Source: Hyphomicrobiales bacterium
GTDB lineage: Bacteria; Pseudomonadota; Alphaproteobacteria; Rhizobiales; Xanthobacteraceae
Assembly (NCBI GenBank): GCA_023266695.1
Contig: JAHFPO010000012.1
Coordinates: 1 to 24,552, forward strand
Length of the DNA stretch: 24,552 nt
Reading direction: 5' to 3'
The notes under the pieces are model-generated. The model was not told where the DNA came from. It was given only the letters and a program-made list of their open reading frames with translations, and searched no databases. A program made the position numbers and the translations under genes. Shown here one piece after another: positions 1-7,358 of this stretch. Each line of letters opens with the position of its first letter. Positions within the stretch are counted from its first letter, which is position 1.

Positions 1-1084
1 CGATGGTGCCGGCGTGGGCGGCGAGATCGTCGACCGAAATCCCGTCGCCGAGCAAAGTCGCGAGATCGCCGCGCTCGACTTCGGCTTCCGGCACGCCGGT
101 GACGTCGATCGTGATCAGGTCCATGGAGACGCGCCCGATGAGCGGACAGCGCCGGCCGGCGACGATCGCTTCCGCGCCCTTTCGTTTGTCGGAGCAACCG
201 GCGGTGCGCAGAATGCCGTCGGCATAGCCGGCGGCCAAGACCGCGACGCGGCTGTCGCGCTTGAGCGTGAACTCGCCGCCATAGCCGATGGTCTCGCCCT
301 TCTTGACGCTCCGCACCTGGACGATGCGGAGCTCCAAGCGCACCACCGGGCGCATCGGATTGTCGCCTTTGATCAGCGCGCGTCCGCCATAGAGCGCGAT
401 GCCGGGGCGGACCAGATCGAAATGGGAATCCTTGTGCGCAATGAGGCCGGCGGAATTGGCGAGCGAGGCGGGAATGCCGGCAAAGCGCGCCTTGAGCTCG
501 CGGAAGTCGGCGATCTGCCGCGCGTTCATCGGGTGGGCGGGCTCGTCGGCGCAGGCGAGATGACTCATCACCAGGCTCGGCTTGAACCGGAGCGTCTTCA
601 GGCGTTCGGCGAGTGCCGCCGCTTCCGCGCCGGTGAGCCCGTGCCGCGCCATGCCGGTGTCGACATGGATGGCGGCGGGGAGGGGCTCGCCCGCTTCGCG
701 CGCAAAGCCCTCCCATTCCTCGATCTCCGCCATCGATCCGAGCACCGGCCGCGCGTCGATGTCGTGGCCGGCGGCGGCGGTGCCGGGATTGAGGCCGTTC
801 AAGATATAAATATCCGCATCAGGCGCGACCGTGCGCAGGCGAGCCGCCTCGTCGAGGAGCGCCACGAAGAAGGTCTTGCAGCCCGCCTTGGCCAAGGCGA
901 CGGCCGCGGGCTCGAGACCGACGCCATAGCCGTCGGCCTTGACCACGGCGGCGCAGTGGGCGGGGGCGGCGCGCTTGACGAGATCGCGCCAATTGGCAGC
1001 GATCGCACCGAGATCGACGGTGAGGATTCCGCCCGCCTCCGCGCTGGCGGGTCCGGTGGTGGATTTCGGTGCGGCCGGATTCAT
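1..1084 (-). CDS. alr: alanine racemase (3' end cut by window edge)
   Basis: This PLP-dependent enzyme interconverts L- and D-alanine in the cytoplasm, supplying D-Ala for peptidoglycan. The minus-strand frame from ATG at 1084 is open for 361 codons to the window edge. The family is usually about 370-390 residues, so only the last few are missing. The PLP-lysine motif VVKADGYGVG is visible (Lys49). The substrate-binding block RPGIALYGG lies at 227-235. The catalytic tyrosine lies in the GETIGYGGEF segment (Tyr268), followed by the GYADG loop. It lies 75 bp downstream of dnaB on the same strand, with a perfect hairpin (1100-1122) between them. The start is chosen because the protein begins just ahead of the conserved first strand (ILTVDLGAIAANW). 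The ribosome-binding site is poor, the nearest purine-rich run being the hairpin's own 3' arm. The family identification is secure. Confidence 0.95.
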   Translation of the reverse strand, partial: MNPAAPKSTTGPASAEAGGILTVDLGAIAANWRDLVKRAAPAHCAAVVKADGYGVGLEPAAVALAKAGCKTFFVALLDEAARLRTVAPDADIYILNGLNPGTAAAGHDIDARPVLGSMAEIEEWEGFAREAGEPLPAAIHVDTGMARHGLTGAEAAALAERLKTLRFKPSLVMSHLACADEPAHPMNARQIADFRELKARFAGIPASLANSAGLIAHKDSHFDLVRPGIALYGGRALIKGDNPMRPVVRLELRIVQVRSVKKGETIGYGGEFTLKRDSRVAVLAAGYADGILRTAGCSDKRKGAEAIVAGRRCPLIGRVSMDLITIDVTGVPEAEVERGDLATLLGDGISVDDLAAHAGTI

Positions 1085-1099
1085 CGCACGACCATATAT

Positions 1100-1122
1100 C
1101 CCTCCCCCTGAAAGGGGGAGGG
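1100..1122. repeat. perfect 10-bp-stem hairpin between dnaB and alr
   Basis: The arms CCCTCCCCCT (1100-1109) and AGGGGGAGGG (1113-1122) are exactly complementary around a 3-base loop GAA. Read on the minus strand it follows the dnaB stop by 37 bases and precedes the alr start by 15. No T-run follows it, so it is not a clear intrinsic terminator. C5/G5 palindromes of this kind recur between genes in Hyphomicrobiales genomes, so it may be a dispersed intergenic repeat. It could also sequester or provide the purine-rich stretch upstream of alr. Confidence 0.6.
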
Positions 1123-1159
1123 AAATGAAGGCCGCATCACATCTCAGGATGACGTGCTC

Positions 1160-2656
1160 TTACTGCCGGCGCTCCGGCAGCCGTTCCTCGCGGGCGAGAT
1201 TGCCGAAGCGGGTGAATTGCGGCTCGAAGGAGAGCTTGATGGTGCCGATCGGCCCGTGGCGCTGCTTGCCGATGATGATCTCGGCGCGGTTCTCGGAAGC
1301 CTTCAGGTCCGTTTCCCACTTGAACCATTCTTCCGAGCCTTCGCGCGGTTCCTTGTTGCGCAAATAATATTCCTCGCGATAGACGAACAGCACCACGTCG
1401 GCGTCCTGCTCGATCGATCCCGACTCGCGCAAATCCGAAAGCTGCGGGCGCTTGTCGTCGCGGTTCTCGACCTGGCGCGAAAGCTGGGAGATGGCGAGGA
1501 TCGGCACGCCGAGCTCTTTCGCCAGCGCCTTCAAGCCGGTGGTGATCTCGGTCACCTCTTGCACGCGGCCTTCGAGCGCGCGCCGGGTCGAGCCCGAGAG
1601 CAATTGCAGATAATCGACGATCATCAGGTCGAGCCCGCGCTGGCGCTTCAAGCGGCGCGCGCGCGCGGCGAGCTGGGCGATCGAGATGCCGCCGGTCTCG
1701 TCGATGTATAAAGGTATCGATTGCATCGTCTGGGCGGCGGCGGCGAGCTTGGCGAAGTCGGTCTCGGAAATGTCGCCGCGGCGGATGCGCGAGGAGGGGA
1801 TTTCGGTCTGTTCCGAGAGAATCCGGGTGGCGAGCTGCTCGGCCGACATTTCGAGCGAGAAGAAACCGACGATGCCGCCGGTGACGGTCTCGATGCCGCC
1901 GTCGGCGCCCGGCTTGCCGCGATATTCGACCGCCACGTTATAGGCGACGTTGGTGGCGAGCGCGGTCTTGCCCATGCCGGGGCGGCCGGCGAGGATGACG
2001 AGGTCGGATTGCTGCAGGCCGCCCATGAGATGATCGAGGTCGATCATGCCGGTGGCGAGCCCGGAGAGATGCCCGTCGCGCTGGTAGGCTTTGCTCGCGA
2101 GATCGACCGCGTCCTTCAAGGCGTCGGAAAAACGCAAGAAACCGCCGTCGTAGCGGCCGGTCTCGGCGATCTCGTAGAGCCGCTTCTCGGCCTCCTCGAT
2201 CTGCTTCGCCGGGACGGAATCGACCGGCGCGTCATAGGCGACATTCACCAGGTCCTCGCCGATGCGGATGAGTTCGCGCCGGATCGAGAGGTCGTAGATG
2301 GTGCGGCCGTAATCCTCGGCATTGATGACGGTGGTGGCTTCGGCGGCGAGGCGGGCGAGATATTGCGCGGGCGTCAAGCCGGCGATGTCGGCGTCGGCGG
2401 GGAGAAAAGTCTTCAGCGTCACCGGCGTCGCCACCTTGCCGGCGCGGATCAGCCCCGCCGCCACCTCGAAGATCTTCTGGTGGATCGGCTCGAAGAAGTG
2501 GCGCGGCTCGAGGAAATCGGAGATCCGGTAGAACGCCTCGTTGTTGACGAGCACGGCCCCCAACAGCGCCTGCTCGGCCTCGATGTTGTGGGGCGCCTGG
2601 CGGAATTCCGGCCTTGCCTCGGGGAGCGGTTTTCTGAGGGCGGATTCGAGGGCCAT
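1160..2656 (-). CDS. dnaB: replicative DNA helicase DnaB
   Basis: Encodes the hexameric 5'-3' helicase that unwinds DNA at the replication fork. The 498-residue product has the usual layout. The N-terminal DnaG-interacting helical domain (about 20-125) starts with the typical PHNIEAEQALLGAVL. It is followed by a linker and a RecA-like motor domain (about 195-480). Visible motor motifs are Walker A GRPGMGKT (224-231), the FSLEMS block (266-271), Walker B with DYLQ (348-351), the SQLSRQVE/RPQLSDLRESGSIEQDAD block (390-420), and the basic KQRHGPIG segment (464-471). Its length is normal and no intein is present. The start ATG at 2656 is 21 residues ahead of the conserved PHNIEAE motif. It is the last but one gene of the rpsF-to-alr strand. 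Confidence 0.98.
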   Translation of the reverse strand: MALESALRKPLPEARPEFRQAPHNIEAEQALLGAVLVNNEAFYRISDFLEPRHFFEPIHQKIFEVAAGLIRAGKVATPVTLKTFLPADADIAGLTPAQYLARLAAEATTVINAEDYGRTIYDLSIRRELIRIGEDLVNVAYDAPVDSVPAKQIEEAEKRLYEIAETGRYDGGFLRFSDALKDAVDLASKAYQRDGHLSGLATGMIDLDHLMGGLQQSDLVILAGRPGMGKTALATNVAYNVAVEYRGKPGADGGIETVTGGIVGFFSLEMSAEQLATRILSEQTEIPSSRIRRGDISETDFAKLAAAAQTMQSIPLYIDETGGISIAQLAARARRLKRQRGLDLMIVDYLQLLSGSTRRALEGRVQEVTEITTGLKALAKELGVPILAISQLSRQVENRDDKRPQLSDLRESGSIEQDADVVLFVYREEYYLRNKEPREGSEEWFKWETDLKASENRAEIIIGKQRHGPIGTIKLSFEPQFTRFGNLAREERLPERRQ

Positions 2657-2758
2657 GGGCTCAAAGCTTCATCCCGGGAGGCGGCGAAAAAATCAGACAG
2701 CACACGGCGCGGGGGCGCAAGCGCGGCGCCTACTTATACACACTGTTCCGATTCGGCC

Positions 2759-2767
2759 TGTGGATGA
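2759..2767 (-). promoter_or_regulatory. DnaA-box-like site upstream of dnaB
   Basis: The minus strand reads TCATCCACA, one mismatch from the DnaA box consensus TTATNCACA. It lies about 100 bp upstream of the dnaB start in the 156-bp gap before cfa. A TATAAG hexamer that could be a -10 box lies just downstream on the same strand (about 2734-2739), without a convincing -35. A single near-match of 9 bases can occur by chance, so this is suggestive only. Confidence 0.25.
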
Positions 2768-2812
2768 AGAATCGAACTTGACTATGACGACAAGATGGAG
2801 GCGCGCGGAAAT

Positions 2813-4072
2813 TTATTCGCCGGCGAGGCGGAAGGGCGGCCGCTGGCCGCGCTCGGAGAGCCGCAGGCGCTCCTCGGCGGGACCCATGTAGTCGCGGGTG
2901 AGCGGGACGGCGTCCTGGCGGCGGGCGAGCTGGATCTGGAATACCATCAGCCCGCGGTGGCGGAACGACATCTCGGAGCCGGCGAGATAGAACTCCCACA
3001 TCCGGTAGAAGCGCTCGTCATAGAGGGCGAGCACCTCCTCGCGGCGGGCAAACAGGCGCTCCCGCCAGGCCTTGAGGGTCTCGGCATAGTGCAACCGCAA
3101 TATCTCGATGTCGGTGACGACGAGGCCCGAGCGCTGGATCGCCGGCAGCACCTCGGAGATCGCCGGGATATAGCCGCCGGGGAAGATGTATTTGGCGATC
3201 CAGGAGGAGGTCGCGGTGGGCGGGCCGGAGCGGCCGATCGAATGCAGGACCGCGACGCCGTCCGGATGGAGCAACTCGCTGAGCTTGCGGAAAAAGTGGT
3301 CGTAATGGGTGATGCCCACGTGCTCGAACATACCGACCGAGACGATGCGGTCGAACTCGCCCTCCAGGTCGCGATAGTCCTCGAGGCGGAAATCGAGGCG
3401 TGAATCGAGCCGCCGCTCGGCGGCGCGCATGCGGGCGGCCGCCACCTGCTCCTCGGACAAGGTGATGCCGGTGACGCGGGCGCCGGCGACCTCGGTGAGA
3501 TAGAGGCCGAGGCCGCCCCAGCCCGAGCCGATGTCGAGCACTTGGAGGCCCGGCCGGTCCATCAGGAGCTTGGCGGCGAGATGGCGCTTCTTGGCGGTCT
3601 GGGCGTCGTCGAGGCTTTTGTCGGGATGCTCGAAATAAGCGCAAGAATATTGCCGGTCGGCGTCGAGGAACAGTGCATAGAGCCGGCTGTCGAGATCGTA
3701 ATGATGGTGGATATTGCGGCGCGCGCGCGCGGGCGGATTGAACTGGGCGATGCGGCGGATAACGAAGCGCCAGGCCGCCGCCAGCATGGCGAAGGCGAGC
3801 GGCGGGGTAGGCGGGGTCTGCGAGAAGAGGAGAGCGAGGAAATCGGCGAGCGAGCCGCGCGTAACCCGGAAGCTCCCGTCCATATAGGCCTCGCCGAGCT
3901 TGAGCTCTGGATTGGCGAGGACGGAAAGGAGGGTCCAGCGGCTGTTGAAGGCGATCTCGATCGACGCGCCGGTGCCGTCCCCGGCCGTAAAAAACCGCCC
4001 CGGACCGGTCGAGACTGTGAGCGTCCCGTGCCGGACGAGCTTGGCGACAACCCGCTCCAACCAGCGGTCCAT
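2813..4072 (-). CDS. cfa: cyclopropane-fatty-acyl-phospholipid synthase
   Basis: Predicted SAM-dependent enzyme that adds a methylene bridge across the double bond of unsaturated acyl chains in membrane phospholipids, a stress and stationary-phase membrane modification. From ATG 4072 it is 419 residues, normal for the family. The SAM-binding motif VLDIGSGWGGLGLYL lies at 178-192, followed by GITLSEEQ. The bicarbonate and active-site residues known from E. coli Cfa have counterparts at Cys144 (YSCAYF), Glu250 (MFEHVG), His277 (HSIGR) and Tyr329 (LHYAETLKAW). The frame stays open upstream to ATG 4090 and GTG 4201. The added residues look unlike the family N-terminus, so 4072 is preferred, although no start has a strong ribosome-binding site. 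The gene sits between rplI and dnaB, which are often direct neighbours in related genomes. Confidence 0.9.
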   Translation of the reverse strand: MDRWLERVVAKLVRHGTLTVSTGPGRFFTAGDGTGASIEIAFNSRWTLLSVLANPELKLGEAYMDGSFRVTRGSLADFLALLFSQTPPTPPLAFAMLAAAWRFVIRRIAQFNPPARARRNIHHHYDLDSRLYALFLDADRQYSCAYFEHPDKSLDDAQTAKKRHLAAKLLMDRPGLQVLDIGSGWGGLGLYLTEVAGARVTGITLSEEQVAAARMRAAERRLDSRLDFRLEDYRDLEGEFDRIVSVGMFEHVGITHYDHFFRKLSELLHPDGVAVLHSIGRSGPPTATSSWIAKYIFPGGYIPAISEVLPAIQRSGLVVTDIEILRLHYAETLKAWRERLFARREEVLALYDERFYRMWEFYLAGSEMSFRHRGLMVFQIQLARRQDAVPLTRDYMGPAEERLRLSERGQRPPFRLAGE

Positions 4073-4496
4073 GGCCTTACGCCCCGCCATACCTATGGGC
4101 GGACACGGCCTTTCCCCATCCGCCGCAGCGTAGGTATTTTCGATTAGATCAAAGCGGAAGCCGGAGGGCAATCGGGTCTGGAAATCGGAATGCCCGCGCA
4201 CTGGATTACCGCCACCTCGCCGGAAAGAACCGCGCCGGCTCGATAATGCCGGAGGAGGGGCGGGGTTCCAGGGAGGCGGGGCCGGGTTCGGCCCGATACG
4301 CAGTGGAACTCCAGCTCACTCAAAACATGAAGCCGCCTGAATCAATCTCTGAGGCGCTTGAATCGGAATCGGAAGGAGAACGCGTCCCGTCAAGGACTCG
4401 AAAAGACTCGCGAATTTCGCTTGGCCCCGCCATCGCGCGCCGCGCCCCTCGGGCCGAGGCTCATGGAACGCGGGAGCCGGGCGGCGGAACGGGTAT
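4073..4496. other. 424-bp gap between rplI and cfa
   Basis: No convincing gene is seen. On the minus strand two similar 12-mers lie 9 bases apart: GATTCAAGCGCC (rc of 4353-4364) and GATTCAGGCGGC (rc of 4332-4343), matching at 10 of 12 positions. They may belong to a dispersed intergenic repeat or an operator. The cfa promoter is expected here, but no clear -35/-10 pair stands out. The open frame from GTG 4201 into cfa is the only coding potential in the direction of the operon. Confidence 0.4.
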
Positions 4497-5261
4497 TCAC
4501 CCCTTCGGCGCTTTCTCCTTCCTCTCGCGCTTCTCTTTCTTCTCCTCTTTGGCCTTGGCGGGCTTACCTTCAGCGGGCGCCGCATCCGCCTTAGCGTCAG
4601 GCTGGGCGTGCCGCTCCCTCTTCTCGCGCTTCGGCTTTGCGCGCGCCGCGGGCTTTCCCTCGCCGGCAGCGCCCTCGGCGCTCTCGCCCGCCGCCATCTC
4701 CGCCGGCGGCTTCTCGAAGAACTTCTCGGCCTTGCCTCTCGCCCGCGTCCGCTCTTCCTCCTCGTCGGTCCTGGTGATGGTGAGATCCTCGCCGCGCGCC
4801 TGGCGCTTGGCCTCGTCCTCGCTGCGGGCCACATTGACCGTGATCGTGACCTCGACCTCGGGATGGAGCGCCACCATGAGCTTGAACAACCCAATCGACT
4901 TGATCGGCGTGTTGAGCACGATCTGGCCGCGCTCGACGCTGAAGCCATCGGCCGCGAGTGCCGCCGCGATGTCGCGGCTCGAGACCGAGCCGTAGAGCTG
5001 ACCGCCTTCGCCCGCCTGCCTGAGGAGAACGAAGCTCTTGCCGTCGAGCTTCTTGGCGCCCGCCGCGGCCTCGCCTTTTCTCTCCAGATTGCGCGCCTCC
5101 AGCTCCGACTTCATGGTCTCGAACTTCGCCCGGTTCTCCTTGGTCGCGCGCAGGGCCTGGCCGCGCGGCAGCAGGAAATTGCGCGCGAAGCCGTTCTTCA
5201 CGCGCACCACGTCGCCGATCTGACCGAGCTTGGCCACGCGCTCTAACAGGATCACTTCCAT
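4497..5261 (-). CDS. rplI: 50S ribosomal protein L9 with long charged C-terminal tail
   Basis: bL9 binds 23S rRNA near the base of the L1 stalk and helps maintain reading frame. The N-terminal rRNA-binding domain is canonical (MEVILLERVAKLGQIGDVV, then VKNGFARNFLLP at 21-32). The long helix and C-terminal domain follow (about 40-150, with LYGSVSSRDIA and HPEVEVTITVNV). The protein continues for about 90 further residues (about 165-254), rich in Lys, Glu, Ala, Arg and Pro. The total is 254 residues against about 150 in E. coli. A good ribosome-binding site AAGGAG lies 8 bases ahead of ATG 5261. The stop of the DUF2232 gene is 15 bases upstream, so the two are operonic. The family is certain; the role of the tail is unknown. 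Confidence 0.97.
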   Translation of the reverse strand: MEVILLERVAKLGQIGDVVRVKNGFARNFLLPRGQALRATKENRAKFETMKSELEARNLERKGEAAAGAKKLDGKSFVLLRQAGEGGQLYGSVSSRDIAAALAADGFSVERGQIVLNTPIKSIGLFKLMVALHPEVEVTITVNVARSEDEAKRQARGEDLTITRTDEEEERTRARGKAEKFFEKPPAEMAAGESAEGAAGEGKPAARAKPKREKRERHAQPDAKADAAPAEGKPAKAKEEKKEKRERKEKAPKG

Positions 5262-5276
5262 GGCAGACTCCTTGGT

Positions 5277-6266
5277 TCACTCGTTCGGGGGTTTATGGGT
5301 GGGAAGCTTCGGCGGCGCGGGCGGCGCGAAGCGCGTGCGAAAGTCGATGAACCCGTCGGCCAGTCCGACGATGGCGATGAGCAGGATCGGCCAGGCGAAA
5401 AAGAATACCGAAATCCAGACCGCCGCCAGGACCGGCCCGCGGAACGCGCGCGTGTGCGTCGCGCCGTGGATCACGCAAAAGCCGAGGATCGCGTAGGCCA
5501 TGAATAGCACCGCGCACAGGATCGAGGCGATAAGGCCGACGAGGCCCGGCAGGAAAGAGCCGAGGATGACGGCGATGAACACGAGCGGCGTCGAATGGGG
5601 AAAGGTCATGGCCGAGATCTGCGGCCACGGCCGCCGCAACCTGCCCGAGGCGCGCGCGATGCGGCCGGCGAGCCAGAGATTGGCGAGGCTCGTGATCATG
5701 CTGAGCACCGCCGCCATCAGCGGCATCACCAGCGTCAGGAGATCGATGAGCACCGCCGGATTGCCGCCGCCCGGCGTCTTCAGCGCCTCGCCGGCGGGGG
5801 TGCCGCTCTGCGCCCGCAAAATCTGCTCGAAGGCGGATTTCAGCGCGGCGCGGTAGCTGCCGAGATCGGTGCCGAAGACGGGAATGGTGAGCGCGGTGAC
5901 GATCGCCGCCAGGAGCGCCGCCGCCAGCACCAGGCGGCCGGGTGGATACCATTCGAGACGCTCGCCGCCGCAATTGGCGACCGGCCGCGCCAACATCGCG
6001 AGATAGGCGAGGGCGTAGGCGGGAAATCCGATGCCGAGGAGAAAGGTGAGGAGGAACCAGCGCCCGAGCGTGAGGCCGAGCAGCATGGCGGCGGTGGCGG
6101 CGGCGGCGAGCCCCGCCATATGGGACCAGGCGATGCCCGCGATCAGGATCGGCAGCGGCGTGAGATAAAAGAGGCCGAGTGAAAAGAACTTGCCCGAGGC
6201 GAGCGCCGCGAACAGCAGCGCGGAAGCCGCCCCCGCGCCCAGGCCGATGAGCAGAATTTGTACCAT
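5277..6266 (-). CDS. DUF2232 multi-pass membrane protein
   Basis: Integral inner-membrane protein of about 329 residues with roughly eight hydrophobic segments. They include LLIGLGAGAASALLFAALA at the N-terminus, the LTPLPILIAGIAW region, and a closing pair around VLAAVWISVFFFAWPILLIAIVGLADG. It matches the DUF2232 family, which in alphaproteobacteria lies between rpsR and rplI, as here. Its biochemical function is unknown. The start at ATG 6266 is preferred because a GGGA lies 9 bases upstream and the hydrophobic N-terminus begins at once. An upstream ATG at 6317 would add 17 residues. It lies 109 bp after rpsR and 15 bp before rplI on the same strand. Confidence 0.85.
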   Translation of the reverse strand: MVQILLIGLGAGAASALLFAALASGKFFSLGLFYLTPLPILIAGIAWSHMAGLAAAATAAMLLGLTLGRWFLLTFLLGIGFPAYALAYLAMLARPVANCGGERLEWYPPGRLVLAAALLAAIVTALTIPVFGTDLGSYRAALKSAFEQILRAQSGTPAGEALKTPGGGNPAVLIDLLTLVMPLMAAVLSMITSLANLWLAGRIARASGRLRRPWPQISAMTFPHSTPLVFIAVILGSFLPGLVGLIASILCAVLFMAYAILGFCVIHGATHTRAFRGPVLAAVWISVFFFAWPILLIAIVGLADGFIDFRTRFAPPAPPKLPTHKPPNE

Positions 6267-6356
6267 CGTCAGCTGTCCCGCTCCCTGAGCGGTTAGAGGC
6301 GGCTTCGCCCCAACCATCGCCCCCGGACGATCCCGGCGGCTTACGATATTGCTGCC

Positions 6357-6377
6357 GAGGCGGCTTGCGGCCGCCTC
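6357..6377 (-). terminator. perfect stem-loop at the rpsR stop codon (possible attenuator)
   Basis: The arms GAGGCGGC and GCCGCCTC (6357-6364 and 6370-6377) pair perfectly around a 5-base loop. The hairpin starts inside the rpsR stop codon on the minus strand. There is no downstream T-run, so it is more likely an mRNA-stabilising, processing or attenuation hairpin than a full terminator. It would separate the highly expressed ribosomal genes from the DUF2232 gene. Confidence 0.45.
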
Positions 6378-6639
6378 AGCGGATCACATAGGGCAGGAGC
6401 CCGAGAAACCGCGCTCGCTTGATCGCGCTCGCAAGCTCGCGCTGCTTCAGTGCCGACACCGCCGTGATGCGGCTCGGCACGATCTTGCCGCGCTCGGAAA
6501 TATAGCGCTGCAGGAGCTTCACGTCCTTGTAGTCGATCTTCGGCGCGTTGTCGCCGGAGAACGGGCAGGTCTTGCGGCGGCGGAAGAACGGACGGCGGGA
6601 GCCGCCTGAACCGCCTGAGCCGCCTGGCTGGAAGCTCAT
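6376..6639 (-). CDS. rpsR: 30S ribosomal protein S18
   Basis: bS18 is a small-subunit protein that forms a heterodimer with S6 on the 16S rRNA platform. The 87-residue product has a Gly/Ser-rich N-terminus, then the family signature: RRRKTCPFSG, IDYKDVKLLQRYISERGKI, PSRITAVSALKQRELASAIKRARFLGLLPY. ATG 6639 overlaps the rpsF stop by four bases (ATGA, 6636-6639), indicating translational coupling of the two partners. Length and motifs are normal. Confidence 0.98.
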   Translation of the reverse strand: MSFQPGGSGGSGGSRRPFFRRRKTCPFSGDNAPKIDYKDVKLLQRYISERGKIVPSRITAVSALKQRELASAIKRARFLGLLPYVIR

Positions 6640-7076
6640 TCCGCGTTCTCCTCGATGGCGGGCACCACTTCGGCGAGTTCCGCGTCGTCGCCCTCGCGGT
6701 CGCGATCGCGCCGGCGCTCGCCGCGTCGTTCATCGCGCCGCTCGTCGCGGTCGCGCTTTTGCAGCATGATCGAGGGCCCTTCTTCGTGCGCCTCGACGCG
6801 GATGGTGAGGAAGCGCACCACGTCCTCGTTGATGCGCATCTGCCGCTCCATCTCGGTGACGGCGGCGGGCGGCGCGTCGATGCGGAGCATGGAGAAATGC
6901 GCCTTGCGGTTCTTGCGGATGCGATAGGTGAGGGACTTGACGCCCCAGTATTCGGGATCGACGACGAGCTTGCCGCCGTTCTGTTCGATGACGCCCTTGT
7001 AGTGGGCGGCAAGCTCCTCGGCTTGCTGCGCGGTCACGTCCTGGCGCGCGAGAAACACATGCTCGTAAAGCGGCAT
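6636..7076 (-). CDS. rpsF: 30S ribosomal protein S6
   Basis: bS6 is the partner of S18 on the 30S platform. The product is 146 residues from ATG 7076. The S6 fold covers about residues 1-100 (MPLYEHVFLARQDV, YWGVKSLTYRIRKNRKAHF, then MERQMRINEDVVRFLTIRVE). It ends in a highly charged Arg/Asp/Glu tail (RDRDERRDERRGERRRDRD). The start at 7076 has a strong ribosome-binding site (AGGAAAGG) and matches the family N-terminus. The frame is open further upstream, but those residues are not S6-like. A minus-strand promoter and a leader hairpin lie upstream. Confidence 0.97.
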   Translation of the reverse strand: MPLYEHVFLARQDVTAQQAEELAAHYKGVIEQNGGKLVVDPEYWGVKSLTYRIRKNRKAHFSMLRIDAPPAAVTEMERQMRINEDVVRFLTIRVEAHEEGPSIMLQKRDRDERRDERRGERRRDRDREGDDAELAEVVPAIEENAE

Positions 7077-7115
7077 TGGGCCTTTCCTGTTCGTTCGCCC
7101 TTCGGCGCCGAGCCC

Positions 7116-7139
7116 TTCGAGCCTCCGGAAAGGCTCGAA
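7116..7139 (-). promoter_or_regulatory. candidate S6:S18-binding leader hairpin of rpsF
   Basis: In the rpsF leader the minus strand reads TTCGAGCC, loop TTTCCGGA, then GGCTCGAA. This is a perfect 8-bp stem whose loop contains CCG, 40-63 bases upstream of the rpsF start. In many bacteria the S6:S18 complex represses its own mRNA by binding a leader structure with an exposed CCG, mimicking 16S rRNA. Position, gene context and loop content fit, but I matched it by eye without a covariance model. Confidence 0.4.
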
Positions 7140-7201
7140 CAATCTCGAAGGCGGGGACACGGGACGCTGGGCGATTGCCCTGCCGTCACTTTATCGAAGA
7201 G

Positions 7202-7231
7202 GGACGGCCGTCCGTTCAGCCCCCGGCCGGG
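7202..7231. promoter_or_regulatory. paired palindromes in the rpsF/fabD divergent region
   Basis: Two perfect palindromes, GGACGGCCGTCC (7202-7213) and CCCGGCCGGG (7222-7231), have centres 19 bp apart, close to two helical turns. Both contain CGGCCG. They lie just downstream of the predicted rpsF start of transcription and upstream of fabD. Such spacing would suit a dimeric repressor, but short GC palindromes are frequent in DNA of this composition. Confidence 0.25.
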
Positions 7232-7248
7232 AGCAGCGAAGAGGCGCG

Positions 7249-7276
7249 GTTATACGCGATTTTCCGCGCGAAGCAA
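7249..7276 (-). promoter_or_regulatory. housekeeping-type promoter of the rpsF operon
   Basis: On the minus strand TTGCTT (rc of 7271-7276) and TATAAC (rc of 7249-7254) are separated by 16 bases. This is a good vegetative-sigma match in otherwise GC-rich DNA. It would give a leader of about 165 bases before rpsF, which contains the hairpin at 7116-7139. Confidence 0.55.
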
Positions 7277-7358
7277 GGCGGCAACCCAAGTGCTCCGGTG
7301 CTTGACAGGGCAGCGACGCGCGGGGTCTTTCTCTCAGAACCTTTGTCGGGAGCGTTCA

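Noticed and set aside
1721..2767. Long plus-strand frame opposite dnaB (and similarly 14-1111 opposite alr)
   Set aside because: Mirror frames of high-GC third positions; no recognisable fold and no ribosome-binding site.
4316..4948. Ser/Arg-rich minus-strand frame at the rplI 3' end
   Set aside because: A frame-shifted reading of the Lys/Glu/Ala-rich rplI tail. The rplI frame itself has the L9 signature.
7302..7307. Perfect TTGACA as a -35 box for fabD
   Set aside because: No acceptable -10 hexamer at 16-18 bases downstream (GTCTTT region), so it is not listed as a promoter.
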